Assembly: GCA_026397035.1 (NCBI GenBank)
Contig: JAPLVQ010000105.1
Coordinates: 1 to 15,928 of the forward strand
From: Candidatus Iainarchaeum sp.
Lineage (GTDB): Archaea > Iainarchaeota > Iainarchaeia > Iainarchaeales > JAAZKV01
DNA: 15,928 nt
Reading direction: 5' to 3'
Shown here: piece after piece, positions 6,160 to 13,048 of the stretch
Layout of the letters: each line of letters opens with the position of its first letter
How positions within the stretch are numbered: position 1 is the first letter of the stretch
Notes under the pieces: model-generated
What the model saw: the letters and a program-made list of their open reading frames with translations, nothing else
The model's database searches: none
What the model was told of the DNA's origin: nothing
Position numbers and translations under genes: made by a program

Positions 6160-7107
6160 TTATTTTCTTTTGTCGCGTAATTCTCTTCTAATCCGTTTTC
6201 TCTGGTTTTGTTGGGTTCTTGTTTTGAAATTAATTATAACAAATCCTTTGATGCTTGTGTTGTGTCTTTCGCCTACGGTCGCGCTTAGTCCAAAAAGCAT
6301 TCTTCCTTTGTTTGTTGGTTTTATTAAATACATGTCAGCAAACCATTTTTTGTTTTCTGGTAAATTTATTCCGAATCCTGCGGTGTATTTGCCTAAATTA
6401 ATTCCCGCTCGTCCTAGTGCGTGTTCGAGTCCGTTCGCGCCTATTCTTATTGTTGGTGTGTTGTCAAAGTATCCTTTTGTGCCGTAACTTATTTCTGGGC
6501 TAGGGAGTCTATATTTCCCAAATTCTGTTCCGAGTGAAAACCGATTTTTTTCTCCGCCAGCTTGTAGGTGTGCTTCAAAGCTTAATGGAGTTTTTTGTTG
6601 CATTAGAATTAATCCGTAATCGCTTCCGCTTAAGTTTCCTTTTCCCATTTGCGGGCTTAAATATCCAATATCGGCAAGGAACCCTTCAGGCAGTTTTACT
6701 CTTTGTGCGATTCCTATTCTTACTGCGTCGGGTGTCGTTCCTTGTGGGTATTTTCTTTCTGCAAGAATCACAGGCCCGTTGTTTGTCTGGCTCACAATTG
6801 GAAGTTTATAAGCAATTCTAAAATGGTCAAACCCGTTTTTTGACTTGTCAAAATCATGGCCGTGCATGTAAGTAGCTCTTGCGTCTTCTACTGTTGCCCA
6901 TCTTGGCGGCATTGGGGCTGGTTCTATTCCGCCTAGCGCCGCTCCTTTTGCTGTTGGTATAATCATCATTGCGGCGAGTGCTATTGCTCGCACTGCTTTT
7001 TTGCTCGGGTTAAATAAATGTGTGTTAAGGGATTTTTGCCCCAGTGAATTTATTCTTGGGATGGGCTTTCTTTCTGGAAAGTTTCTCTTGAATTGACTTT
7101 TTTGCAT
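6160..7107 (-). CDS. secreted beta-rich protein, beta-barrel-like, unknown function
   Basis: 315 residues. A basic N-terminal stretch of about 36 residues precedes a hydrophobic segment (38-53, AVRAIALAAMMIIP) and a possible signal-peptidase site near TAKGAA (52-57). From residue 95 to 294 the sequence is a succession of short alternating polar/non-polar strands separated by Gly/Asn/Lys turns, for example AVRIGIAQRVKL, FEAHLQAGGEKNRFSLGTEF, IRIGANGL, YTAGFGINL and IKGFVIINF. This resembles an outer-membrane-type beta barrel or another up-and-down beta structure. It ends in a very basic tail (295-315, RKRIRRELRDKRK). I recognise no family. A leaderless TATA box (about 7128-7137) supports the ATG. 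Being beta-barrel-like in an archaeon is unusual. The barrel reading is inference from the strand pattern. Confidence 0.65.
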   Translation of the reverse strand: MQKSQFKRNFPERKPIPRINSLGQKSLNTHLFNPSKKAVRAIALAAMMIIPTAKGAALGGIEPAPMPPRWATVEDARATYMHGHDFDKSKNGFDHFRIAYKLPIVSQTNNGPVILAERKYPQGTTPDAVRIGIAQRVKLPEGFLADIGYLSPQMGKGNLSGSDYGLILMQQKTPLSFEAHLQAGGEKNRFSLGTEFGKYRLPSPEISYGTKGYFDNTPTIRIGANGLEHALGRAGINLGKYTAGFGINLPENKKWFADMYLIKPTNKGRMLFGLSATVGERHNTSIKGFVIINFKTRTQQNQRKRIRRELRDKRK

Positions 7108-7127
7108 GACAAAGTAGGCTGCTTTGT

Positions 7128-7137
7128 TATTTTAATT
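7128..7137 (-). promoter_or_regulatory. TATA box of the secreted-protein gene
   Basis: On the minus strand AATTAAAATA, centred about 25 nt before the ATG at 7107. There is no ribosome-binding site between, as expected for a leaderless transcript. Confidence 0.45.
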
Positions 7138-7169
7138 GTTTCTTTGCAGGGTATTTTTTTTACTTACCT

Positions 7170-7177
7170 TTTTAATA
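7170..7177 (+). promoter_or_regulatory. candidate TATA box of the cdc48-like gene
   Basis: TTTTAATA, the best plus-strand TATA match upstream of the ATPase gene. It would give a leader of about 65 nt, with a GGTG (7255-7258) five bases before the ATG at 7264 as a weak ribosome-binding site. Confidence 0.3.
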
Positions 7178-7263
7178 CTTTTTGGAGAGGTTATTTCAGA
7201 GAGTGCGGTAGTATTTCGTGTAGTTGCTGTTGCATTAGTAAGAAGAGTGTTTTTGGTGTTGTT

Positions 7264-9393
7264 ATGCCTTCGGGTGCTGTTGGTACTAATTCAGAGGATA
7301 GAAGACCTGAAATAATTTTACAGGTGCAGGATCCTGACCCGACTCATGTTGGGCGAAATATTGTTACGCTTGATAAGGAAACTAAATCTATTTTGGGAAT
7401 AACTTCAGGGGATATTGTTCAGATTGAGGGTAGTAAAAAAACCGCGGCGATTGTTTGGCCTGCAAGGACTGATGATGAAGGAAAGAAAATTATTCGAATG
7501 GATTCGTTCATCAGGCATAATGCGGGCGTTGGTTTGAATGAGAAAGTTAAGGTAATAAAAATTATTCCTCAAGAGGGCAAGAAAGTAATTCTAGCCCCGA
7601 TTGAAGAGGTTAGGATTATTGCGTCGGGTTATGACAGGATTTTAAAAAAGAGTTTTCTTGGCAGGCCTTTGACTGTTGGAGATAATGTTTGGATTAGTGT
7701 TTTTGGTTCGGGTTTTATTTATCGTGTTGTTGATACTGCTCCAAGAGGGATAGTTAAAGTTACTGACGCTACGCAGTTTTCGCTTAAAGAGAAGCCGATT
7801 AAAGATTCGCTTGCGGGTGTTCCTAAAGTTGCTTATGAGGATATTGGGGGTCTTGGCGAGCAGGTTAAAAAAGTCAGGGAAATGGTTGAACTCCCGATGA
7901 AGCATCCTGAATTATTTCAAAAACTTGGTATTGTTCCTCCTAAAGGAATTTTATTGTTTGGTCCTCCGGGGACAGGAAAAACTTTATTAGCAAAAGCTGT
8001 GGCGAATGAAGCGCAGGTTCATTTTATTTCAATTTCTGCTCCGGAGATAATGGGTAAGTTTGTTGGGGAAGCAGAAGAGAGGGTAAGAAATATTTTCAAG
8101 GATGCGCAGGAGAATGCTCCTTCAATTATTTTTATTGACGAGATTGATTCTATTGCTCCAAAGAGGGATGAGGTTGTGGGAGAAGTTGAAAGGAGAGTTG
8201 TTGCCCAGCTTCTCTCGCTAATGGATGGTCTTGAGGGTAGAGGGGAAGTAATTGTAATGGCGGCAACTAATAGAGTTAATTCAATTGATGAAGCCTTGAG
8301 AAGGCCAGGAAGGTTTGACAGGGAAATTGAGTTTACTGTGCCTGATAAGCGTGCGCGTGAGCAGATTTTGAGTATTCATACAAGAGGAATGCCTTTGGAA
8401 GTTGAGGATAAGGGTAAAGTTGATTTGGCTTTTTTTGCTTCCATCACACATGGTTTTGTTGGCGCGGATTTGCAGGCTTTGACTAAGGAAGCGGCGATGA
8501 AGGCTTTGAGGAGGTATTTGCCGCAGATTGATTTGGAAGAAGAGACTATTCCTCCTGAGATTCTTGAGAAATTAAAAATTACTCAGCAGGATTTTTCTGA
8601 AGGTTTGAAGGATGTTCAGCCTAGCGCGTTACGCGAAGTAGCGATTGAGGTTCCTAATGTTAAGTGGGATGCTATTGGTGCGCTTGAATCAGTGAAGCAG
8701 GAATTAAAGCAGGCTGTTGAGTGGCCGATAAAAAATGCTGTTGCGACTGAGTCTGAAGCGAATTTTATTTCAATTAAGGGCCCTGAGCTTTTGAGTATGT
8801 GGATTGGGGAGGGAGAACGGGGTGTTAGAAAGATTTTTAAAAAAGCTCGGCAGGTTTCTCCGTGCATAGTTTTTTTTGACGAGCTTGATGCTGTTGCTCC
8901 AAGAAGGGGAGCGGAGATGGGGAATGGAGCTACTGAGAGAATGGTGAATCAGCTCTTGACTGAACTTGACGGGGTAGAGGCGTTGACTGATGTGGTTTTT
9001 ATGGCTGCTACAAATCGTCCTGATTTAATTGATTCTGCATTGCTTCGTCCAGGCAGGATTGATAAATTAATTATGGTTTCTGCGCCTGATGAATCTGCAA
9101 GGGAAGCGATTCTTAAGGTTCACACAAAAAATATTAATTTGGATAAGAATGTTTCAATAAAGATTCTTGCCCAGCAGACAAAAGGTTTTAGTGGAGCTGA
9201 TCTTGCGGGTCTTGTGAGGGAAGCGGCTCTTTTAGTATTAAGCCAGAATAATATGAAGCCTGCCCCGATTGCGATGAAGCATTTTGAAGAGGTTTTGAGT
9301 AAGATGCATCCTTCAATTGATGAGGAATCCGAAAAAGCGTACGGCGAGTTTAAGGATAAAGCTCTTGATTTTAGACCGAGCTATGTCGGGTAA
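7264..9393 (+). CDS. cdc48: Cdc48/VAT-type AAA ATPase lacking the D2 Walker A
   Basis: 709 residues of the Cdc48/p97/VAT unfoldase family, a hexameric ring that extracts and unfolds proteins for degradation. The N-terminal double-psi barrel (about 15-95) and second N subdomain precede AAA domain D1, which is intact: Walker A GPPGTGKT (233-240), Walker B IIFIDEID (288-295). D2 keeps Walker B VFFDELD (536-542), sensor AATNRPD and LLRPGRID with Arg595 and Arg598. But between EWPIK (486-490) and [10 protein letters not shown] (from 492) about 30 residues that normally contain [13 protein letters not shown] are missing, in frame. D2 therefore should not bind ATP normally. The start is the ATG before [10 protein letters not shown]; the open frame to 7093 overlaps the divergent gene and is not homologous. 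The deletion may be genuine or an assembly error. Confidence 0.93.
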   Translation: MPSGAVGTNSEDRRPEIILQVQDPDPTHVGRNIVTLDKETKSILGITSGDIVQIEGSKKTAAIVWPARTDDEGKKIIRMDSFIRHNAGVGLNEKVKVIKIIPQEGKKVILAPIEEVRIIASGYDRILKKSFLGRPLTVGDNVWISVFGSGFIYRVVDTAPRGIVKVTDATQFSLKEKPIKDSLAGVPKVAYEDIGGLGEQVKKVREMVELPMKHPELFQKLGIVPPKGILLFGPPGTGKTLLAKAVANEAQVHFISISAPEIMGKFVGEAEERVRNIFKDAQENAPSIIFIDEIDSIAPKRDEVVGEVERRVVAQLLSLMDGLEGRGEVIVMAATNRVNSIDEALRRPGRFDREIEFTVPDKRAREQILSIHTRGMPLEVEDKGKVDLAFFASITHGFVGADLQALTKEAAMKALRRYLPQIDLEEETIPPEILEKLKITQQDFSEGLKDVQPSALREVAIEVPNVKWDAIGALESVKQELKQAVEWPIKNAVATESEANFISIKGPELLSMWIGEGERGVRKIFKKARQVSPCIVFFDELDAVAPRRGAEMGNGATERMVNQLLTELDGVEALTDVVFMAATNRPDLIDSALLRPGRIDKLIMVSAPDESAREAILKVHTKNINLDKNVSIKILAQQTKGFSGADLAGLVREAALLVLSQNNMKPAPIAMKHFEEVLSKMHPSIDEESEKAYGEFKDKALDFRPSYVG

Positions 9394-9417
9394 TTAGAGA
9401 AACTTACCTTTCTTCAG

Positions 9418-9445
9418 TTAAACTCTTTTTTTTTATTAAGTTTAA
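9418..9445. terminator. T-tract terminator between convergent genes
   Basis: After the ATPase stop codon there is a run of nine T (9426-9434) flanked by the 6-bp inverted repeat TTAAAC (9418-9423) and GTTTAA (9440-9445). The T tract is likely the plus-strand terminator. The role of the inverted repeat is unclear. Confidence 0.4.
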
Positions 9446-9471
9446 GTTCTTAACATCTTCGTTTACCAAAC

Positions 9472-10140
9472 TCAATTTCTTCCTCTTTGTTGAGTTATTC
9501 TAAATAGCACTTGTTTTTGCGTTCTTTTTCTTTGCACTGTATTTTTTGTAAAGAAACGATTTTTTGTTCCATTTATCGGGGTGACTGGTTCATTATAGGG
9601 GTAATTAAATTTTCTTTTTTCAAGTTCTTTTATTGTATTTTTTAGTTTATTTCCTTCTTTTAATTTTTCCCAGAAGTTTTTTCCAAAACCAGAAAAAGGG
9701 CTTAGTTTGACTGGAGCAAAGAGCACATCTCTTTTTACCCCGTTTAATATGGTTTTTGCTTTTTTTGCTTTCAAAAGACGTCCGAATGTTCCTTCAATTC
9801 CTTTTAGTTCAATATTTGCTTCAATAGGTAGTGTTATTTCAACCCAAAGCGGATCTTTAAGTATATTTGTTCTGAATCTTTCGGTTGGGACAATTATTAT
9901 CCCGTGTTCGCCTTTTTGTGTTCCCTCATAATGTCCATAAGGAAGTATTTTTGAAAAGCAGCGGTCATAATTAGGATCATTTTCAAGTACTCGGCTTACT
10001 TTTGCGGCTTCTTCATAAAACCTTTCAGGAGGCACATCTCCTTTGAATATTGGTAAGAAGCTTACTATAATCAGTCCGCCGGCAACCCTTGCAATTCTCT
10101 TGAACGAGAAGAGCGCTTTTAATTTTGACTTCTTTTTCAT
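9472..10140 (-). CDS. membrane-anchored or secreted protein with basic tail, unknown function
   Basis: A 222-residue protein I cannot assign. A basic N-terminus (MKKKSKLKALFSFKR) leads into a single hydrophobic segment at about 16-33 (ARVAGGLIIVSFLPIF), a signal anchor or signal peptide. The remaining part would lie outside the cell: a mixed alpha/beta region (35-140) then a lysine-rich helix (KLKEGNKLKNTIKELEKRK, about 160-178) and a basic C-terminal tail ending RITQQRGRN. The frame extends to a TTG at 10188, but ATG 10140 is preferred because TTTTAAAT on the plus strand (10165-10172) is 28 nt upstream. It lies 96 bp downstream of the M50 protease gene on the same strand, with its own promoter. 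The basic tail resembles that of the secreted protein at 6160-7107. Confidence 0.65.
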   Translation of the reverse strand: MKKKSKLKALFSFKRIARVAGGLIIVSFLPIFKGDVPPERFYEEAAKVSRVLENDPNYDRCFSKILPYGHYEGTQKGEHGIIIVPTERFRTNILKDPLWVEITLPIEANIELKGIEGTFGRLLKAKKAKTILNGVKRDVLFAPVKLSPFSGFGKNFWEKLKEGNKLKNTIKELEKRKFNYPYNEPVTPINGTKNRFFTKNTVQRKRTQKQVLFRITQQRGRN

Positions 10141-10164
10141 ATAGTCAATAAGTAGTTCTGTTTG

Positions 10165-10172
10165 TTTTAAAT
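10165..10172 (-). promoter_or_regulatory. TATA box deciding the ATG start at 10140
   Basis: ATTTAAAA on the minus strand, centred about 28 nt before the ATG at 10140. It lies inside the longer open frame from TTG 10188, so the shorter protein is more likely. Confidence 0.45.
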
Positions 10173-10236
10173 CTTGCTTTTGTTCCAATAAAGATGAGTT
10201 TGGCTATTTTCTCAGTAAGATTAATTTGAAATAGTT

Positions 10237-10845
10237 TTACAGCACAAAAAACGAGAATATCGCGCTTAGTCCTATTAGTATTGCCCAAATTATTGGATTC
10301 CATTTGATTACTTTTGACCCGTCCAGCGGCGGTATTGGGAGGAGATTGAATAGCGCAAAGTAAAAGTTTATCATTGCTGCTGAGAGAAATATTTTTTGCA
10401 GGAATGAATCTGCTAAATTTATTCCGGATAGTAATAATATTGTTCCAAGAATAATATTCACTACTGGTCCTGCCGCTGAAATTATACCGTTTTGTTTTTT
10501 TGTGACGCTTGTTGCAAAAAAGTATGTTGCTCCGGGTGCTGCGAAAATGAATTGTCCCATTGAGACTACTGCGATTATTACTGCGATTGCGAGTCCCATA
10601 TACCATGCGCGAAATTCAGAATGGAATCCGTAATGTTTTGCTGCTTCTCTGTGGGCGAGTTCGTGGAGAACAAAGCCTGTTCCTACTGCAAGTAGAGCGA
10701 TTGGGAGGGATATTATTATGTTGCTGATATTTAGAAATACCGGGCTTATTACTACCGCAAATGCCAAGCTTAGTGTTATCCAGGATATTAGCAGGTCTTT
10801 TTTCTCTTGTGGGGAGAAGTAAAAGAATGATTGTTTTGTTGCCAT
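10237..10845 (-). CDS. M50 family (site-2 type) intramembrane zinc metalloprotease
   Basis: 202 residues, strongly hydrophobic, with the complete M50 signature: HELAH (61-65) supplies the two zinc histidines and catalytic Glu62, and Asp175 in NLLPIPPLDG (167-176) is the third zinc ligand. The conserved AGPVVN (125-130) lies between, as in the family. About six membrane segments are visible and there is no PDZ or CBS domain, so this is a minimal single-domain form. Site-2 proteases cut transmembrane segments of regulators or signal-peptide remnants; the substrate here is unknown. The ATG start has a TATA box at leaderless distance. It diverges from the pilin-like genes, which is suggestive only. 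Confidence 0.92.
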   Translation of the reverse strand: MATKQSFFYFSPQEKKDLLISWITLSLAFAVVISPVFLNISNIIISLPIALLAVGTGFVLHELAHREAAKHYGFHSEFRAWYMGLAIAVIIAVVSMGQFIFAAPGATYFFATSVTKKQNGIISAAGPVVNIILGTILLLSGINLADSFLQKIFLSAAMINFYFALFNLLPIPPLDGSKVIKWNPIIWAILIGLSAIFSFFVL

Positions 10846-10868
10846 AGTAACGTATTTTGTCGGTTAGC

Positions 10869-10880
10869 TTTAAATATTTA
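10869..10880 (-). promoter_or_regulatory. TATA box of the M50 protease gene
   Basis: An AT-only palindrome-like TTTAAATATTTA centred about 29 nt before the ATG at 10845, consistent with leaderless transcription. Confidence 0.5.
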
Positions 10881-10967
10881 ACAATTTGCTCAAAAGATGG
10901 TTTTTCTATTGTTTCTATTTATTTCAGCTAATTATTTTGGCTAATTCGTTTCATTTCCGGTTTAGAT

Positions 10968-10978
10968 TCTCTATAATC
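10968..10978 (+). promoter_or_regulatory. possible promoter for the plus-strand pilin-like pair
   Basis: CTCTATAATCA is a plausible TATA box upstream of the 11062 gene and would give a leader of about 60 nt. A second AT-rich box near 11023-11030 is close enough that the leader would be very short. The two cannot be separated by eye. Confidence 0.25.
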
Positions 10979-11061
10979 AATCTCATTTTTGGCTTCGTCG
11001 CTTGCCGTATTTTTGTAAAGCTTTTTATTCTCGCTCCAAACCTTTCTTTTTGTGGTTTGAA

Positions 11062-11250
11062 ATGGTTGAGAAAAATGTTTTTTCAGAGGAAAGGGCGCAG
11101 ATTTCTGTGGAACTGATTATTGTGCTTGCTGCGGTTGTTGCGGTAGTGCTGGTTTTAGTTTCTCAGATGCAGGCTACTTCGGCTGATGGTTCAAAGAAAT
11201 TAAAAGAGACTGCGGATGATGTTCTCAAAAAGATTGATGATATCAAGTGA
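11062..11250 (+). CDS. class III signal peptide pilin, very small
   Basis: 62 residues. The leader MVEKNVFSEERA is followed by QISVELIIVLAAVVAVVLVL, an exact QxSxE class III signal for archaeal prepilin peptidases (EppA/FlaK type), with cleavage expected between Ala12 and Gln13 and Glu at +5 of the mature chain. The mature protein would be only 50 residues: the hydrophobic assembly helix followed by a charged helix (SKKLKETADDVLKKIDDIK), with no room for a globular head. Major pilins of some archaeal adhesion pili are similarly minimal, so this is a good candidate for the abundant filament subunit. ATG 11062 is chosen over an upstream ATG at 11002 because GTGGT lies five bases before it and the class III leader starts there. 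Confidence 0.85.
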   Translation: MVEKNVFSEERAQISVELIIVLAAVVAVVLVLVSQMQATSADGSKKLKETADDVLKKIDDIK

Positions 11251-11252
11251 GC

Positions 11253-11260
11253 GAGGTGGT
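11253..11260 (+). promoter_or_regulatory. Shine-Dalgarno of the second class III pilin-like gene
   Basis: GAGGTGGT begins two bases after the previous stop codon and ends five bases before ATG 11266. It supports translation as the second gene of a two-gene transcript and the ATG over TTG 11263. Confidence 0.6.
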
Positions 11261-11265
11261 TTTTG

Positions 11266-11718
11266 ATGAAGGTAAAAATAAAGCCCTTCTGTCTCAATCG
11301 TTTGTTTGTTTGTAATCGCGCGCAAGTTTCTCTTGAATTAATTATTTTGTTCGCGGCTTTTTTTGGGATGCTTGCGCTCATCTTGCCTGTAATGTCTTCT
11401 TCGCTTGGTGCGTTAATAGAGTCAAGTGATGCTTCTCTTGCAAGGAGAATTTCAATTGAAATAGCCGATGCTTCTTCTTTAATGGGTTTTCTAGCTGAAG
11501 GCTCGGTGAAGGAATTTGACTATTATCCTGCAAAGAGTATTAGTGTTTATTCTTCTGGTTCGCAGGTGGTTTTTGAGTCTGCTTCGAAAAAGTTTTTCGC
11601 CGAGACTGGTTTTTCTCAGTCAATCCCAAAAGAAGATTTTTCTTCAAAATTTATAATAACTGTTTTGAGACTTGCTCAAGGAGTAAGAGTAGAAGTTGAA
11701 AGGGTTAGTGACTCGTAA
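11266..11718 (+). CDS. class III signal peptide protein, pilin-like
   Basis: 150 residues. A basic 19-residue leader ends in NRA, then QVSLELIILFAAFFGMLALI (Gln20, Ser22, Glu24), a QxSxE class III prepilin signal with cleavage expected between Ala19 and Gln20. After the hydrophobic helix comes a region of about 100 residues rich in Ser, with beta-strand-like stretches (KSISVYSSGSQVVFES, FIITVLRLAQGVRVEVE), plausibly a small head domain. It is co-transcribed with the 50-residue minimal pilin (15 bp between stop and start) and may be its minor or tip subunit. It converges on the four-gene pilin-like operon, with 22 bp between the stop codons. The class III assignment is firm; the role in a filament is inferred. 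Confidence 0.82.
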   Translation: MKVKIKPFCLNRLFVCNRAQVSLELIILFAAFFGMLALILPVMSSSLGALIESSDASLARRISIEIADASSLMGFLAEGSVKEFDYYPAKSISVYSSGSQVVFESASKKFFAETGFSQSIPKEDFSSKFIITVLRLAQGVRVEVERVSDS

Positions 11719-11740
11719 AGAATCGTTTGAAGAACTGGTT

Positions 11741-12184
11741 TTAATCATAATGAATAGTTATCTTTACTATATTTTCAGTAAGCGCAGTATCTAGTATTAC
11801 TCCTTCTGTTGAATAAGTGTTTTTTCCAGTTGTTTTGCTTTTTCCAGCGAGTTTATCATCAATTTTTATCCCGTTAATATTCAATTCAAATTTTTCCCCA
11901 AATATTGTATTAGCATCTAAAATCATTTCCCCTGGGCTTTCAAAAGAATAGCTCCATACGCGGAGCAAATCATTTGCTTGTTGTGCAATAGCAAGTTCTT
12001 TTAGTGTTACGGGCTTATTTTGCGGGAGTGTAAGTAATATCATGGTGAATAGTAATATTGCTATTGTTGCTTCAAAAGCGAACACGATTCCTTTCTGGAA
12101 AAGCTTTTTTGCGTTAAGTCGCTTTTTAGAAGCTTTTCTAAAGGGATTTGTCCGCTTTTCTTTTGCTTGCTTTTTGTCAGTCAT
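11741..12184 (-). CDS. pilin-like protein with EATIA signature (operon gene 4)
   Basis: 147 residues, last gene of the minus-strand operon. A long basic leader (MTDKKQAKEKR through KKLFQKG, 32 residues) precedes IVFAFEATIAILLFTMILL, a pilin-type hydrophobic helix. If a prepilin peptidase cuts after Gly32, Glu38 is at +6 instead of the usual +5. The soluble part (about 55-147) mixes helix (LKELAIAQQANDLLRVWSY) and beta-like segments and ends VKITIHYD. It has no cysteine. The start is ATG 12184 with a GGGAG site four bases before it, overlapping the upstream gene by 8 bp. The membership in a pilin/pseudopilin group rests on the N-terminal pattern and on the shared operon; no named family is recognised. 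Confidence 0.72.
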   Translation of the reverse strand: MTDKKQAKEKRTNPFRKASKKRLNAKKLFQKGIVFAFEATIAILLFTMILLTLPQNKPVTLKELAIAQQANDLLRVWSYSFESPGEMILDANTIFGEKFELNINGIKIDDKLAGKSKTTGKNTYSTEGVILDTALTENIVKITIHYD

Positions 12185-12689
12185 TTTTCTCCCTGCATGT
12201 TTTTACTTCTATAATTCCTTTTTCTTCATCAATAAGCGCAAACCTCTTTATGCTGATGCATTCGCCATATTGTTTTTGTTCGAACAAAATATTTTCAGTT
12301 CTGTTTTTGAGGATTACTTTTATTTCGGAAACAAATATTTCTCCAAGCTTTATTGGTTTTGATTTTTTTAATTCTTCAAGGCTGATTTTGTTCTCAAGGA
12401 CGCGTTTTTTGTCATAATCAATAATTGCGCTTCCAAGAATTGGATTTTCTTCATAATGATTTTTTATGAGTGTGTCTGAAATTAGAAGCGCGTTTTCTTC
12501 GAGTTCAAAATCCAGTATTTGCTTTTTTGAGTTTTTGCTTGTCTCTGCAAGTGTGAGTGTGAACATCATTGTTGAAGTAAGCATTATTACTAGGGCAATA
12601 GTGGCATCCGTGCTGAAAATAAATCCTTTGGATTTATTGTTTTTTTCAAAAAATACTTTTCTTCTTGTTTGAGATGTTTCTTTTTTCAT
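12177..12689 (-). CDS. pilin-like protein with DATIA signature (operon gene 3)
   Basis: 170 residues. A 22-residue basic leader ending KSKG precedes FIFSTDATIALVIMLTSTMMF, closely resembling the downstream neighbour (KG, two to four residues, then [DE]ATIA and a hydrophobic helix). With cleavage after Gly22, the acidic residue Asp28 is at +6. The head has two C-terminal cysteines (GECISIKRF and VKTCREKND) that could form a disulfide, and beta-like stretches (IKLGEIFVSEIKVIL). GAGGG stands seven bases before ATG 12689, which overlaps the previous stop codon by 4 bp. The similarity of leaders and the overlapping frames suggest coordinated translation and one assembly. Function is inferred only. 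Confidence 0.72.
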   Translation of the reverse strand: MKKETSQTRRKVFFEKNNKSKGFIFSTDATIALVIMLTSTMMFTLTLAETSKNSKKQILDFELEENALLISDTLIKNHYEENPILGSAIIDYDKKRVLENKISLEELKKSKPIKLGEIFVSEIKVILKNRTENILFEQKQYGECISIKRFALIDEEKGIIEVKTCREKND

Positions 12690-13048
12690 TTATTTCCCTC
12701 TTCTTGCAATTTTGAGTCAAGGTAGTGTTTGCTTGTTTTTACATAGAGTCCGTTAGTCATGTTTGTGTCAGTAAATATTTGGGAGGTTTTGATTTTCCCG
12801 TTTTTGCTGGCTTCGGCCATTTTTCCTTTTATAGTACATCGAGTCACTGTATTGTAATCATCTGCTGAATTTGAGTAAATAGAGTTGATCATTGCAGCAC
12901 ATTCTTCCGCAGTGTTTTTCGCTTCAAGCGAGTATAATGAATTTTGAGCGGGTTCTTTTATTTCATTTATTGTAAATAACAGTACTCCAAATCCTGCCAT
13001 TAGAGCGGTTGTTGCGATTAGTGCTTCTGTGCTTAGCATTTTTTTCAC
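12686..13048 (-). CDS. pilin-like protein with EALIA signature (operon gene 2)
   Basis: 120 residues if translated from GTG 13048 (MKKMLSTEALIATTALMAGF). Cleavage after Lys3 would give MLSTE with Glu at +5, the classical pilin position. However, the ATG at 13039 is preceded by AAGGTGA at good distance, which would start the protein directly at MLSTEALIA with no leader; the GTG itself has no obvious ribosome site. The hydrophobic helix (about 9-28) is followed by a helical stretch and two cysteines (EECAAMIN, TRCTIKG) that may pair. The head is small, about 85 residues. It overlaps both neighbours by 4 bp, so translation is coupled. Minor pilin or pseudopilin is the best guess. Confidence 0.7.
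   Translation of the reverse strand: MKKMLSTEALIATTALMAGFGVLLFTINEIKEPAQNSLYSLEAKNTAEECAAMINSIYSNSADDYNTVTRCTIKGKMAEASKNGKIKTSQIFTDTNMTNGLYVKTSKHYLDSKLQEEGNK

Noticed and set aside
6170..6821. Plus-strand frames opposite the secreted beta-rich protein
   Set aside because: Antisense shadows; the minus-strand gene has a TATA box, a signal-like segment and a continuous strand pattern.
7093..7263. In-frame upstream extension of the cdc48-like gene with a hydrophobic stretch and a cysteine cluster (CSCCC)
   Set aside because: It begins with TTG inside the divergent gene's first codons, covers that gene's promoter, has no counterpart in Cdc48 proteins, and ATG 7264 starts the recognisable N-domain.
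10145..10606. 153-residue minus-strand frame overlapping the M50 protease gene
   Set aside because: It is an alternate frame of the protease gene, which has full catalytic motifs; the shadow product has no recognisable domain.
10886..11116. 76-residue plus-strand frame upstream of the class III pilin
   Set aside because: It starts in the divergent promoter region, is mostly Phe/Leu from T-rich DNA, and overlaps the pilin start and ribosome site in another frame.
12042..12417. Plus-strand frames of 89-106 residues with hydrophobic stretches
   Set aside because: They are antisense to the overlapping pilin-like genes, whose starts, ribosome sites and overlaps are coherent.
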